64,000 nucleotides of DNA, from NCBI RefSeq assembly GCF_000699445.3, contig NC_067196.1, positions 44,111,806-44,175,805 of the forward strand, read 5' to 3'. Shown piece after piece: positions 51,401-64,000 of the stretch. Each line of letters starts with the position of its first letter. The first letter of the stretch is position 1. A program made the translations under genes and the position numbers. The DNA comes from Schistosoma haematobium. Lineage: Eukaryota; Platyhelminthes; Trematoda; Strigeidida; Schistosomatidae. The notes under the pieces are model-generated. The model saw nothing but the letters and a program-made list of their open reading frames with translations. It was not told the origin of the DNA and ran no database searches.

Positions 51401-54400
51401 GTCCTCTAACTCTATCACAGGAAAGAAATAACCACACATTTGCATAGTTAACAATCAACAACAATATACTAACTAGTCGTTCAGTTACCCACCACTAACA
51501 CTACCATCACCAACTCCAAATTCATTTCCAAATTCAACGAATCCTATCCCAGAGAGTAAGGCCATTCTTCCACCAAATACAACCGTCTATAACACAATTA
51601 ATTCACACTAGTCTAAAACGAGAAATAAACACTCAGGCAACTAACACCCTACAATAATTAATACCATCATCTATTATATTATTATTACGCGTCAACATTT
51701 GTGACATACCTGATTGATTCTTTCGCGGCATAACACACACAGAAATACATACCTGTACACCAAACACCAAAATTCATTCAACGCCTACTCCTTCCATTTC
51801 TCCGTGATCATCACAACACCCAACACTCACTAGCCACATGAAAACCTAAATATCACTAGTGGAAATATACACAGAGAGAAAACATTCCACAATCTCGATT
51901 CACATTGGCACTCACTTACTTACTCACTTACTTAACTACTCACACACTCACTCACAGTCCACCAATCCACAGAATTCTGTTCTCCTGTCAAAGCATTAAC
52001 ATGTGTCAAAGCTTACTTGTTGATCCATTGGTGGCACACTGACCACAACACCTTCTCGTCAATTAAAACAACCATTTCCATTCCTACAATCATCACAGAG
52101 ACTACTGATTCCATTATTGCTCATTGCAAATTCATCACCTATCATCCACAGCAAGCCTTGTCCTCTAACTCTATCACAGGAAAGAAATAACCACACATTT
52201 GCATAGTTAACAATCAACAACAATATACTAACTAGTCGTTCAGTTACCCACCACTAACACTACCATCACCAACTCCAAATTCATTTCCAAATTCAACGAA
52301 TCCTATCCCAGAGAGTAAGGCCATTCTTCCACCAAATACAACCGTCTATAACACAATTAATTCACACTAGTCTAAAACGAGAAATAAACACTCAGGCAAC
52401 TAACACCCTACAATAATTAATACCATCATCTATTATATTATTATTACGCGTCAACATTTGTGACATACCTGATTGATTCTTTCGCGGCATAACACACACA
52501 GAAATACATACCTGTACACCAAACACCAAAATTCATTCAACGCCTACTCCTTCCATTTCTCCGTGATCATCACAACACCCAACACTCACTAGCCACATGA
52601 AAACCTAAATATCACTAGTGGAAATATACACAGAGAGAAAACATTCCACAATCTCGATTCACATTGGCACTCACTTACTTACTCACTTACTTAACTACTC
52701 ACACACTCACTCACAGTCCACCAATCCACAGAATTCAGTTCTCCTGTCAAAGCATTAACATGTGTCAAAGCTTACTTGTTGATCCATTGGTGGCACACTG
52801 ACCACAACACCTTCTCGTCAATTAAAACAACCATTTCCATTCCTACAATCATCACAGAGACTACTGATTCCATTATTGCTCATTGCAAATTCATCACCTA
52901 TCATCCACAGCAAGCCTTGTCCTCTAACTCTATCACAGGAAAGAAATAACCACACATTTGCATAGTTAACAATCAACAACAATATACTAACTAGTCGTTC
53001 AGTTACCCACCACTAACACTACCATCACCAACTCCAAATTCATTTCCAAATTCAACGAATCCTATCCCAGAGAGTAAGGCCATTCTTCCACCAAATACAA
53101 CCGTCTATAACACAATTAATTCACACTAGTCTAAAACGAGAAATAAACACTCAGGCAACTAACACCCTACAATAATTAATACCATCATCTATTATATTAT
53201 TATTACGCGTCAACATTTGTGACATACCTGATTGATTCTTTCGCGGCATAACACACACAGAAATACATACCTGTACACCAAACACCAAAATTCATTCAAC
53301 GCCTACTCCTTCCATTTCTCCGTGATCATCACAACACCCAACACTCACTAGCCACATGAAAACCTAAATATCACTAGTGGAAATATACACAGAGAGAAAA
53401 CATTCCACAATCTCGATTCACATTGGCACTCACTTACTTACTCACTTACTTAACTACTCACACACTCACTCACAGTCCACCAATCCACAGAATTCAGTTC
53501 TCCTGTCAAAGCATTAACATGTGTCAAAGCTTACTTGTTGATCCATTGGTGGCACACTGACCACAACACCTTCTCGTCAATTAAAACAACCATTTCCATT
53601 CCTACAATCATCACAGAGACTACTGATTCCATTATTGCTCATTGCAAATTCATCACCTATCATCCACAGCAAGCCTTGTCCTCTAACTCTATCACAGGAA
53701 AGAAATAACCACACATTTGCATAGTTAACAATCAACAACAATATACTAACTAGTCGTTCAGTTACCCACCACTAACACTACCATCACCAACTCCAAATTC
53801 ATTTCCAAATTCAACGAATCCTATCCCAGAGAGTAAGGCCATTCTTCCACCAAATACAACCGTCTATAACACAATTAATTCACACTAGTCTAAAACGAGA
53901 AATAAACACTCAGGCAACTAACACCCTACAATAATTAATACCATCATCTATTATATTATTATTACGCGTCAACATTTGTGACATACCTGATTGATTCTTT
54001 CGCGGCATAACACACACAGAAATACATACCTGTACACCAAACACCAAAATTCATTCAACGCCTACTCCTTCCATTTCTCCGTGATCATCACAACACCCAA
54101 CACTCACTAGCCACATGAAAACCTAAATATCACTAGTGGAAATATACACAGAGAGAAAACATTCCACAATCTCGATTCACATTGGCACTCACTTACTTAC
54201 TCACTTACTTAACTACTCACACACTCACTCACAGTCCACCAATCCACAGAATTCAGTTCTCCTGTCAAAGCATTAACATGTGTCAAAGCTTACTTGTTGA
54301 TCCATTGGTGGCACACTGACCACAACACCTTCTCGTCAATTAAAACAACCATTTCCATTCCTACAATCATCACAGAGACTACTGATTCCATTATTGCTCA

Positions 54401-57400
54401 TTGCAAATTCATCACCTATCATCCACAGCAAGCCTTGTCCTCTAACTCTATCACAGGAAAGAAATAACCACACATTTGCATAGTTAACAATCAACAACAA
54501 TATACTAACTAGTCGTTCAGTTACCCACCACTAACACTACCATCACCAACTCCAAATTCATTTCCAAATTCAACGAATCCTATCCCAGAGAGTAAGGCCA
54601 TTCTTCCACCAAATACAACCGTCTATAACACAATTAATTCACACTAGTCTAAAACGAGAAATAAACACTCAGGCAACTAACACCCTACAATAATTAATAC
54701 CATCATCTATTATATTATTATTACGCGTCAACATTTGTGACATACCTGATTGATTCTTTCGCGGCATAACACACACAGAAATACATACCTGTACACCAAA
54801 CACCAAAATTCATTCAACGCCTACTCCTTCCATTTCTCCGTGATCATCACAACACCCAACACTCACTAGCCACATGAAAACCTAAATATCACTAGTGGAA
54901 ATATACACAGAGAGAAAACATTCCACAATCTCGATTCACATTGGCACTCACTTACTTACTCACTTACTTAACTACTCACACACTCACTCACAGTCCACCA
55001 ATCCACAGAATTCAGTTCTCCTGTCAAAGCATTAACATGTGTCAAAGCTTACTTGTTGATCCATTGGTGGCACACTGACCACAACACCTTCTCGTCAATT
55101 AAAACAACCATTTCCATTCCTACAATCATCACAGAGACTACTGATTCCATTATTGCTCATTGCAAATTCATCACCTATCATCCACAGCAAGCCTTGTCCT
55201 CTAACTCTATCACAGGAAAGAAATAACCACACATTTGCATAGTTAACAATCAACAACAATATACTAACTAGTCGTTCAGTTACCCACCACTAACACTACC
55301 ATCACCAACTCCAAATTCATTTCCAAATTCAACGAATCCTATCCCAGAGAGTAAGGCCATTCTTCCACCAAATACAACCGTCTATAACACAATTAATTCA
55401 CACTAGTCTAAAACGAGAAATAAACACTCAGGCAACTAACACCCTACAATAATTAATACCATCATCTATTATATTATTATTACGCGTCAACATTTGTGAC
55501 ATACCTGATTGATTCTTTCGCGGCATAACACACACAGAAATACATACCTGTACACCAAACACCAAAATTCATTCAACGCCTACTCCTTCCATTTCTCCGT
55601 GATCATCACAACACCCAACACTCACTAGCCACATGAAAACCTAAATATCACTAGTGGAAATATACACAGAGAGAAAACATTCCACAATCTCGATTCACAT
55701 TGGCACTCACTTACTTACTCACTTACTTAACTACTCACACACTCACTCACAGTCCACCAATCCACAGAATTCAGTTCTCCTGTCAAAGCATTAACATGTG
55801 TCAAAGCTTACTTGTTGATCCATTGGTGGCACACTGACCACAACACCTTCTCGTCAATTAAAACAACCATTTCCATTCCTACAATCATCACAGAGACTAC
55901 TGATTCCATTATTGCTCATTGCAAATTCATCACCTATCATCCACAGCAAGCCTTGTCCTCTAACTCTATCACAGGAAAGAAATAACCACACATTTGCATA
56001 GTTAACAATCAACAACAATATACTAACTAGTCGTTCAGTTACCCACCACTAACACTACCATCACCAACTCCAAATTCATTTCCAAATTCAACGAATCCTA
56101 TCCCAGAGAGTAAGGCCATTCTTCCACCAAATACAACCGTCTATAACACAATTAATTCACACTAGTCTAAAACGAGAAATAAACACTCAGGCAACTAACA
56201 CCCTACAATAATTAATACCATCATCTATTATATTATTATTACGCGTCAACATTTGTGACATACCTGATTGATTCTTTCGCGGCATAACACACACAGAAAT
56301 ACATACCTGTACACCAAACACCAAAATTCATTCAACGCCTACTCCTTCCATTTCTCCGTGATCATCACAACACCCAACACTCACTAGCCACATGAAAACC
56401 TAAATATCACTAGTGGAAATATACACAGAGAGAAAACATTCCACAATCTCGATTCACATTGGCACTCACTTACTTACTCACTTACTTAACTACTCACACA
56501 CTCACTCACAGTCCACCAATCCACAGAATTCAGTTCTCCTGTCAAAGCATTAACATGTGTCAAAGCTTACTTGTTGATCCATTGGTGGCACACTGACCAC
56601 AACACCTTCTCGTCAATTAAAACAACCATTTCCATTCCTACAATCATCACAGAGACTACTGATTCCATTATTGCTCATTGCAAATTCATCACCTATCATC
56701 CACAGCAAGCCTTGTCCTCTAACTCTATCACAGGAAAGAAATAACCACACATTTGCATAGTTAACAATCAACAACAATATACTAACTAGTCGTTCAGTTA
56801 CCCACCACTAACACTACCATCACCAACTCCAAATTCATTTCCAAATTCAACGAATCCTATCCCAGAGAGTAAGGCCATTCTTCCACCAAATACAACCGTC
56901 TATAACACAATTAATTCACACTAGTCTAAAACGAGAAATAAACACTCAGGCAACTAACACCCTACAATAATTAATACCATCATCTATTATATTATTATTA
57001 CGCGTCAACATTTGTGACATACCTGATTGATTCTTTCGCGGCATAACACACACAGAAATACATACCTGTACACCAAACACCAAAATTCATTCAACGCCTA
57101 CTCCTTCCATTTCTCCGTGATCATCACAACACCCAACACTCACTAGCCACATGAAAACCTAAATATCACTAGTGGAAATATACACAGAGAGAAAACATTC
57201 CACAATCTCGATTCACATTGGCACTCACTTACTTACTCACTTACTTAACTACTCACACACTCACTCACAGTCCACCAATCCACAGAATTCAGTTCTCCTG
57301 TCAAAGCATTAACATGTGTCAAAGCTTACTTGTTGATCCATTGGTGGCACACTGACCACAACACCTTCTCGTCAATTAAAACAACCATTTCCATTCCTAC

Positions 57401-60400
57401 AATCATCACAGAGACTACTGATTCCATTATTGCTCATTGCAAATTCATCACCTATCATCCACAGCAAGCCTTGTCCTCTAACTCTATCACAGGAAAGAAA
57501 TAACCACACATTTGCATAGTTAACAATCAACAACAATATACTAACTAGTCGTTCAGTTACCCACCACTAACACTACCATCACCAACTCCAAATTCATTTC
57601 CAAATTCAACGAATCCTATCCCAGAGAGTAAGGCCATTCTTCCACCAAATACAACCGTCTATAACACAATTAATTCACACTAGTCTAAAACGAGAAATAA
57701 ACACTCAGGCAACTAACACCCTACAATAATTAATACCATCATCTATTATATTATTATTACGCGTCAACATTTGTGACATACCTGATTGATTCTTTCGCGG
57801 CATAACACACACAGAAATACATACCTGTACACCAAACACCAAAATTCATTCAACGCCTACTCCTTCCATTTCTCCGTGATCATCACAACACCCAACACTC
57901 ACTAGCCACATGAAAACCTAAATATCACTAGTGGAAATATACACAGAGAGAAAACATTCCACAATCTCGATTCACATTGGCACTCACTTACTTACTCACT
58001 TACTTAACTACTCACACACTCACTCACAGTCCACCAATCCACAGAATTCTGTTCTCCTGTCAAAGCATTAACATGTGTCAAAGCTTACTTGTTGATCCAT
58101 TGGTGGCACACTGACCACAACACCTTCTCGTCAATTAAAACAACCATTTCCATTCCTACAATCATCACAGAGACTACTGATTCCATTATTGCTCATTGCA
58201 AATTCATCACCTATCATCCACAGCAAGCCTTGTCCTCTAACTCTATCACAGGAAAGAAATAACCACACATTTGCATAGTTAACAATCAACAACAATATAC
58301 TAACTAGTCGTTCAGTTACCCACCACTAACACTACCATCACCAACTCCAAATTCATTTCCAAATTCAACGAATCCTATCCCAGAGAGTAAGGCCATTCTT
58401 CCACCAAATACAACCGTCTATAACACAATTAATTCACACTAGTCTAAAACGAGAAATAAACACTCAGGCAACTAACACCCTACAATAATTAATACCATCA
58501 TCTATTATATTATTATTACGCGTCAACATTTGTGACATACCTGATTGATTCTTTCGCGGCATACACACACAGAAATACATACCTGTACACCAAACACCAA
58601 AATTCATTCAACGCCTACTCCTTCCATTTCTCCGTGATCATCACAACACCCAACACTCACTAGCCACATGAAAACCTAAATATCACTAGTGGAAATATAC
58701 ACAGAGAGAAAACATTCCACAATCTCGATTCACATTGGCACTCACTTACTTACTCACTTACTTAACTACTCACACACTCACTCACAGTCCACCAATCCAC
58801 AGAATTCAGTTCTCCTGTCAAAGCATTAACATGTGTCAAAGCTTACTTGTTGATCCATTGGTGGCACACTGACCACAACACCTTCTCGTCAATTAAAACA
58901 ACCATTTCCATTCCTACAATCATCACAGAGACTACTGATTCCATTATTGCTCATTGCAAATTCATCACCTATCATCCACAGCAAGCCTTGTCCTCTAACT
59001 CTATCACAGGAAAGAAATAACCACACATTTGCATAGTTAACAATCAACAACAATATACTAACTAGTCGTTCAGTTACCCACCACTAACACTACCATCACC
59101 AACTCCAAATTCATTTCCAAATTCAACGAATCCTATCCCAGAGAGTAAGGCCATTCTTCCACCAAATACAACCGTCTATAACACAATTAATTCACACTAG
59201 TCTAAAACGAGAAATAAACACTCAGGCAACTAACACCCTACAATAATTAATACCATCATCTATTATATTATTATTACGCGTCAACATTTGTGACATACCT
59301 GATTGATTCTTTCGCGGCATAACACACACAGAAATACATACCTGTACACCAAACACCAAAATTCATTCAACGCCTACTCCTTCCATTTCTCCGTGATCAT
59401 CACAACACCCAACACTCACTAGCCACATGAAAACCTAAATATCACTAGTGGAAATATACACAGAGAGAAAACATTCCACAATCTCGATTCACATTGGCAC
59501 TCACTTACTTACTCACTTACTTAACTACTCACACACTCACTCACAGTCCACCAATCCACAGAATTCAGTTCTCCTGTCAAAGCATTAACATGTGTCAAAG
59601 CTTACTTGTTGATCCATTGGTGGCACACTGACCACAACACCTTCTCGTCAATTAAAACAACCATTTCCATTCCTACAATCATCACAGAGACTACTGATTC
59701 CATTATTGCTCATTGCAAATTCATCACCTATCATCCACAGCAAGCCTTGTCCTCTAACTCTATCACAGGAAAGAAATAACCACACATTTGCATAGTTAAC
59801 AATCAACAACAATATACTAACTAGTCGTTCAGTTACCCACCACTAACACTACCATCACCAACTCCAAATTCATTTCCAAATTCAACGAATCCTATCCCAG
59901 AGAGTAAGGCCATTCTTCCACCAAATACAACCGTCTATAACACAATTAATTCACACTAGTCTAAAACGAGAAATAAACACTCAGGCAACTAACACCCTAC
60001 AATAATTAATACCATCATCTATTATATTATTATTACGCGTCAACATTTGTGACATACCTGATTGATTCTTTCGCGGCATAACACACACAGAAATACATAC
60101 CTGTACACCAAACACCAAAATTCATTCAACGCCTACTCCTTCCATTTCTCCGTGATCATCACAACACCCAACACTCACTAGCCACATGAAAACCTAAATA
60201 TCACTAGTGGAAATATACACAGAGAGAAAACATTCCACAATCTCGATTCACATTGGCACTCACTTACTTACTCACTTACTTAACTACTCACACACTCACT
60301 CACAGTCCACCAATCCACAGAATTCAGTTCTCCTGTCAAAGCATTAACATGTGTCAAAGCTTACTTGTTGATCCATTGGTGGCACACTGACCACAACACC

Positions 60401-63400
60401 TTCTCGTCAATTAAAACAACCATTTCCATTCCTACAATCATCACAGAGACTACTGATTCCATTATTGCTCATTGCAAATTCATCACCTATCATCCACAGC
60501 AAGCCTTGTCCTCTAACTCTATCACAGGAAAGAAATAACCACACATTTGCATAGTTAACAATCAACAACAATATACTAACTAGTCGTTCAGTTACCCACC
60601 ACTAACACTACCATCACCAACTCCAAATTCATTTCCAAATTCAACGAATCCTATCCCAGAGAGTAAGGCCATTCTTCCACCAAATACAACCGTCTATAAC
60701 ACAATTAATTCACACTAGTCTAAAACGAGAAATAAACACTCAGGCAACTAACACCCTACAATAATTAATACCATCATCTATTATATTATTATTACGCGTC
60801 AACATTTGTGACATACCTGATTGATTCTTTCGCGGCATAACACACACAGAAATACATACCTGTACACCAAACACCAAAATTCATTCAACGCCTACTCCTT
60901 CCATTTCTCCGTGATCATCACAACACCCAACACTCACTAGCCACATGAAAACCTAAATATCACTAGTGGAAATATACACAGAGAGAAAACATTCCACAAT
61001 CTCGATTCACATTGGCACTCACTTACTTACTCACTTACTTAACTACTCACACACTCACTCACAGTCCACCAATCCACAGAATTCAGTTCTCCTGTCAAAG
61101 CATTAACATGTGTCAAAGCTTACTTGTTGATCCATTGGTGGCACACTGACCACAACACCTTCTCGTCAATTAAAACAACCATTTCCATTCCTACAATCAT
61201 CACAGAGACTACTGATTCCATTATTGCTCATTGCAAATTCATCACCTATCATCCACAGCAAGCCTTGTCCTCTAACTCTATCACAGGAAAGAAATAACCA
61301 CACATTTGCATAGTTAACAATCAACAACAATATACTAACTAGTCGTTCAGTTACCCACCACTAACACTACCATCACCAACTCCAAATTCATTTCCAAATT
61401 CAACGAATCCTATCCCAGAGAGTAAGGCCATTCTTCCACCAAATACAACCGTCTATAACACAATTAATTCACACTAGTCTAAAACGAGAAATAAACACTC
61501 AGGCAACTAACACCCTACAATAATTAATACCATCATCTATTATATTATTATTACGCGTCAACATTTGTGACATACCTGATTGATTCTTTCGCGGCATAAC
61601 ACACACAGAAATACATACCTGTACACCAAACACCAAAATTCATTCAACGCCTACTCCTTCCATTTCTCCGTGATCATCACAACACCCAACACTCACTAGC
61701 CACATGAAAACCTAAATATCACTAGTGGAAATATACACAGAGAGAAAACATTCCACAATCTCGATTCACATTGGCACTCACTTACTTACTCACTTACTTA
61801 ACTACTCACACACTCACTCACAGTCCACCAATCCACAGAATTCAGTTCTCCTGTCAAAGCATTAACATGTGTCAAAGCTTACTTGTTGATCCATTGGTGG
61901 CACACTGACCACAACACCTTCTCGTCAATTAAAACAACCATTTCCATTCCTACAATCATCACAGAGACTACTGATTCCATTATTGCTCATTGCAAATTCA
62001 TCACCTATCATCCACAGCAAGCCTTGTCCTCTAACTCTATCACAGGAAAGAAATAACCACACATTTGCATAGTTAACAATCAACAACAATATACTAACTA
62101 GTCGTTCAGTTACCCACCACTAACACTACCATCACCAACTCCAAATTCATTTCCAAATTCAACGAATCCTATCCCAGAGAGTAAGGCCATTCTTCCACCA
62201 AATACAACCGTCTATAACACAATTAATTCACACTAGTCTAAAACGAGAAATAAACACTCAGGCAACTAACACCCTACAATAATTAATACCATCATCTATT
62301 ATATTATTATTACGCGTCAACATTTGTGACATACCTGATTGATTCTTTCGCGGCATAACACACACAGAAATACATACCTGTACACCAAACACCAAAATTC
62401 ATTCAACGCCTACTCCTTCCATTTCTCCGTGATCATCACAACACCCAACACTCACTAGCCACATGAAAACCTAAATATCACTAGTGGAAATATACACAGA
62501 GAGAAAACATTCCACAATCTCGATTCACATTGGCACTCACTTACTTACTCACTTACTTAACTACTCACACACTCACTCACAGTCCACCAATCCACAGAAT
62601 TCAGTTCTCCTGTCAAAGCATTAACATGTGTCAAAGCTTACTTGTTGATCCATTGGTGGCACACTGACCACAACACCTTCTCGTCAATTAAAACAACCAT
62701 TTCCATTCCTACAATCATCACAGAGACTACTGATTCCATTATTGCTCATTGCAAATTCATCACCTATCATCCACAGCAAGCCTTGTCCTCTAACTCTATC
62801 ACAGGAAAGAAATAACCACACATTTGCATAGTTAACAATCAACAACAATATACTAACTAGTCGTTCAGTTACCCACCACTAACACTACCATCACCAACTC
62901 CAAATTCATTTCCAAATTCAACGAATCCTATCCCAGAGAGTAAGGCCATTCTTCCACCAAATACAACCGTCTATAACACAATTAATTCACACTAGTCTAA
63001 AACGAGAAATAAACACTCAGGCAACTAACACCCTACAATAATTAATACCATCATCTATTATATTATTATTACGCGTCAACATTTGTGACATACCTGATTG
63101 ATTCTTTCGCGGCATAACACACACAGAAATACATACCTGTACACCAAACACCAAAATTCATTCAACGCCTACTCCTTCCATTTCTCCGTGATCATCACAA
63201 CACCCAACACTCACTAGCCACATGAAAACCTAAATATCACTAGTGGAAATATACACAGAGAGAAAACATTCCACAATCTCGATTCACATTGGCACTCACT
63301 TACTTACTCACTTACTTAACTACTCACACACTCACTCACAGTCCACCAATCCACAGAATTCAGTTCTCCTGTCAAAGCATTAACATGTGTCAAAGCTTAC

Positions 63401-64000
63401 TTGTTGATCCATTGGTGGCACACTGACCACAACACCTTCTCGTCAATTAAAACAACCATTTCCATTCCTACAATCATCACAGAGACTACTGATTCCATTA
63501 TTGCTCATTGCAAATTCATCACCTATCATCCACAGCAAGCCTTGTCCTCTAACTCTATCACAGGAAAGAAATAACCACACATTTGCATAGTTAACAATCA
63601 ACAACAATATACTAACTAGTCGTTCAGTTACCCACCACTAACACTACCATCACCAACTCCAAATTCATTTCCAAATTCAACGAATCCTATCCCAGAGAGT
63701 AAGGCCATTCTTCCACCAAATACAACCGTCTATAACACAATTAATTCACACTAGTCTAAAACGAGAAATAAACACTCAGGCAACTAACACCCTACAATAA
63801 TTAATACCATCATCTATTATATTATTATTACGCGTCAACATTTGTGACATACCTGATTGATTCTTTCGCGGCATAACACACACAGAAATACATACCTGTA
63901 CACCAAACACCAAAATTCATTCAACGCCTACTCCTTCCATTTCTCCGTGATCATCACAACACCCAACACTCACTAGCCACATGAAAACCTAAATATCACT
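30474..64000. repeat. Satellite array: 759-bp monomer, 44 full copies plus a partial one
   Basis: A marker base (the G of GAAATACATACCTG, C in copy 1) recurs at 30492, 31251, 32010, 32769, 33528, 34287 and so on to 63126 and 63885. The spacing is 759 bp throughout except for a 2-nt loss near 40350 and a 1-nt loss near 58562, both in the CA run. This gives 44 complete head-to-tail units and 116 nt of the next. Copies are almost identical; I found only a handful of variable positions. The array begins at a (CA)n run and does not end within the window. Each unit is non-coding in all frames above about 60 codons and carries an internal block of CTCACTTACTTA-type short repeats. I do not recognise it as spliced-leader RNA, 5S or rDNA. 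Confidence 0.98.
31251..32009. repeat. Representative 759-bp satellite monomer (copy 2)
   Basis: One complete unit, given as a reference. In order: GAAATACATACCTGTACACC; a C-rich/G-poor stretch; short CACT/CTTA repeats (about 31418-31466); the variable site GAATTC[A/T]G (about 31480-31489); GTTGATCCATTGGTGGCAC; the octamer ATTTGCAT at 31706-31713; an AT-rich TATTATATTATTATTACGCG; a second ACATACCTG; and TTCGCGGCATAACACACACA at the junction. In 31261-31560 I counted about 95 C and 30 G on the plus strand. Confidence 0.95.

Noticed and set aside
30474..64000. CRISPR array, rDNA or spliced-leader RNA gene cluster
   Set aside because: Units are 759 bp with no spacers, so it is not CRISPR. I see no 5S, 18S or 28S signature and no sequence resembling the schistosome spliced leader in the monomer.

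Overview
This is eukaryotic nuclear DNA, most likely from a blood fluke (Schistosoma). The basis is AT-rich sequence, small GT-AG introns near gene 5' ends, degenerate hammerhead-ribozyme SINEs of the schistosome Sm-alpha type, non-LTR retrotransposon debris and three clearly animal genes. The species cannot be fixed from the window alone.

Layout. Positions 1-10168 form a gene-poor region with dispersed repeats: an inverted pair of hammerhead SINEs, a MITE-like element, a probable LINE remnant and a CT/AT microsatellite. Positions 10169-19441 (+) hold a six-exon gene for the axonemal dynein intermediate chain DNAI3/WDR63. Its larger introns carry a third hammerhead SINE, a reverse-transcriptase fragment, a solo LTR with a perfect 5-bp target duplication, and a second MITE-like copy. 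Positions 19442-23497 show no gene that I recognise. Positions 23498-25923 (+) encode TOM20, the mitochondrial outer-membrane import receptor. It has an apparent 33-nt micro-intron, one long intron and a 1-nt frameshift in a T run. Only about 80-117 nt further, on the same strand, lies a CLCC1-like ER membrane protein gene ending at 27078. Its main exon has no ATG of its own. Positions 27079-30473 are intergenic with one dispersed repeat. From about 30474 to the right edge the window is a tandem array of a 759-bp monomer, 44 complete copies plus a partial one, almost identical to each other and running past the window end.

How it fits together. DNAI3 serves ciliary/flagellar motility (flame cells, miracidial cilia, possibly sperm). 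TOM20 and CLCC1 are housekeeping genes of mitochondrial import and the ER. The very tight TOM20-CLCC1 spacing and the missing ATG suggest a spliced-leader-resolved operon in which the start codon comes either from the spliced leader or from a micro-intron-bounded ATG. That arrangement and the large homogeneous satellite are the two most interesting aspects of the window.
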